Assembly (NCBI GenBank): GCA_030685215.1
Contig: JAUXQB010000302.1
Coordinates: 1 to 35,859 of the forward strand
Direction of reading: 5' to 3'
DNA from: Actinomycetota bacterium
Lineage (GTDB): Bacteria > Actinomycetota > Acidimicrobiia > Acidimicrobiales > Ilumatobacteraceae
DNA length: 35,859 nt
Shown here: positions 35,174-35,859 of the stretch, one piece after another
Position numbering within the stretch: position 1 is the stretch's first letter
How the letters are laid out: the number at the start of each line of letters is the position of its first letter
Position numbers and translations under genes: made by a program
The notes under the pieces: generated by a model
What the model was told of the DNA's origin: nothing
What the model saw: only the letters and a program-made list of their open reading frames with translations
Databases searched by the model: none

Positions 35174-35859
35174 AGCTCGTAGGCGTTCGTAAGGCGTGTC
35201 GCCTCCGAGAGCGCCGTGGGGTCGGTCGTGGTTGTAGAAGTTCTCCCACTCGGCGAGTCGCTCGTTGAAGACGTTCGCGTCGTCGATGACTTGGCCGTCG
35301 AGGAGCCGGTAGAACTCTTCGGCGTCGATGCGATGCGAGCGCTCGACCTTGCCGTTGAGGCGCGGGGTGGCTGGCTTGATGTACACGTGGCGGATGCCGC
35401 GGTCCATGACGTGCCAGTGGAACTGCGAACCGAACTCGCTGCCGTTGTCGGTCTGGATTGTGTCGACGCGGAACGGAAGCTTCTGGCAGACGTAGTCGAG
35501 GAACTGGATGGCGGTGGCCTGGTTGTGTTTGTCGTAGATCCGCAGCACTCGCAGTCGGGTGCAGTCGTCGATCGCTGTGTACTGGTAGTAGCGGGGTCTG
35601 CGTGCTCCTTTCAGGGGTTCGATGAACTTGACGTCCATCTGGACGCGGTGGCCGGGCTGTTGCTTCTCGTAGCGCTTCCAACGCTTCTCATGTGGCTTGT
35701 GCCGCTGCGAGCTGGGCAGTCGGTTCATCTCGAGTCGTTTCAGGATGCGCCACACCCCGGACTGGGAGATCTCGATCTCGTGGTATCGCTTGAGGTACAT
35801 CGAGATCTTCAACAGACCGAAGTGGTAGTGCTGGCGTAGGTGTACGACCTTGCCGATGA
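35144..35859 (-). CDS. IS481/IS3-family transposase (DDE integrase core), partial
   Basis: At least 237 residues, with the start beyond the window edge. The visible N-terminal end is a helix-turn-helix (GKVVHLRQHYHFGLLKISMY, then EISQSGVWRILKRLEM). The rve integrase core has DDE residues in VQMDVKFIE, IQTDNGSEFG and NGKVERSHR, the last two about 35 residues apart. The C-terminus has the usual NHDRPHGALGGDTPYERL. All catalytic residues are intact, so the enzyme may be active if the 5' part is complete. An apparent internal start at 35812 (TTG) is not the true start, because the frame stays open and conserved to the window edge. Confidence 0.9.
   Translation of the reverse strand, partial: IGKVVHLRQHYHFGLLKISMYLKRYHEIEISQSGVWRILKRLEMNRLPSSQRHKPHEKRWKRYEKQQPGHRVQMDVKFIEPLKGARRPRYYQYTAIDDCTRLRVLRIYDKHNQATAIQFLDYVCQKLPFRVDTIQTDNGSEFGSQFHWHVMDRGIRHVYIKPATPRLNGKVERSHRIDAEEFYRLLDGQVIDDANVFNERLAEWENFYNHDRPHGALGGDTPYERLRAKTQLTRTRL

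Larger units (their letters stand above)
35123..35859 (-). mobile_element. IS481/IS3-type insertion sequence (3' end in window)
   Basis: The transposase gene runs off the window at 35859. The sequence TGTGCAACTGACGGGG from 35123 begins with TGT, as do many IS481 ends, and lies just 4 bp past the tRNA-Gly, so 35119-35126 is the likely boundary. The other end and any target duplication are outside the window. Confidence 0.6.

Overview
The window is high-GC chromosomal DNA from a Gram-positive actinobacterium (Actinomycetota). The evidence is a dnaK-grpE-dnaJ-hspR operon with a HAIR-type HspR operator, a DUF222/HNH endonuclease of the REP13E12 type, an EtfD/Rv0338c-like Fe-S membrane oxidoreductase, and many genes with a TANNNT box 6-8 nt before the start codon and no ribosome binding site (leaderless expression). 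The large secreted proteins with 'DTR'-type repeats make me favour the Acidimicrobiia (Ilumatobacter-like), but that placement is inference.

Layout. 1-5.4 kb: end of an unidentified gene, a HAD phosphatase, a frameshifted VOC/glyoxalase gene, and a SNF2 helicase plus SWIM zinc-finger pair. 5.4-9.5 kb (minus): hspR, dnaJ, grpE, dnaK, transcribed from an HspR-type control region at about 9.5-9.6 kb. 9.7-13.8 kb: a 1364-aa secreted protein built on a subtilisin fold that appears to have lost its catalytic His and Ser. 13.8-16.0 kb (minus): kbl-tdh threonine catabolic operon, divergent from a family-VIII-esterase/beta-lactamase-like gene at 16.1-17.4 kb; a 16-bp inverted repeat sits symmetrically upstream of both. 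17.4-21.6 kb: a likely regulatory unit made of a flavo-haem membrane reductase, a secreted poly-Asp protein, and a divergent OmpR-type response regulator with its histidine kinase; 11-bp-phased TCCAA repeats lie between them. 21.6-25.0 kb: divergent M14 carboxypeptidase and phosphoglycerate mutase (gpmI). 25.0-26.4 kb: a DUF222-HNH gene flanked by imperfect direct repeats and three copies of a perfect 18-20 bp palindrome, possibly a small mobile cassette. 26.4-30.7 kb: a small unknown protein, a stand-alone cyclic-nucleotide-binding protein, and an apparently active 1015-aa secreted subtilase with a structured leader and a strong terminator. 30.7-35.0 kb: EtfD-like oxidoreductase, a two-domain sulfotransferase, and dcd (minus). 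35.0-35.9 kb: tRNA-Gly(CCC) followed within a few bases by an IS481/IS3-type transposase gene that runs off the window.

How it works together: most of the window is housekeeping (chaperones, glycolysis, threonine breakdown, nucleotide pools, electron transfer). The parts that deserve attention are the two-component/poly-Asp/reductase unit, the degenerate subtilisin divergent from the heat-shock operon, the HNH cassette with its palindromes, and the symmetric operator between kbl-tdh and the esterase-like gene. Four convergent gene pairs have zero to four bases between their stop codons, so the genome is very compact here.
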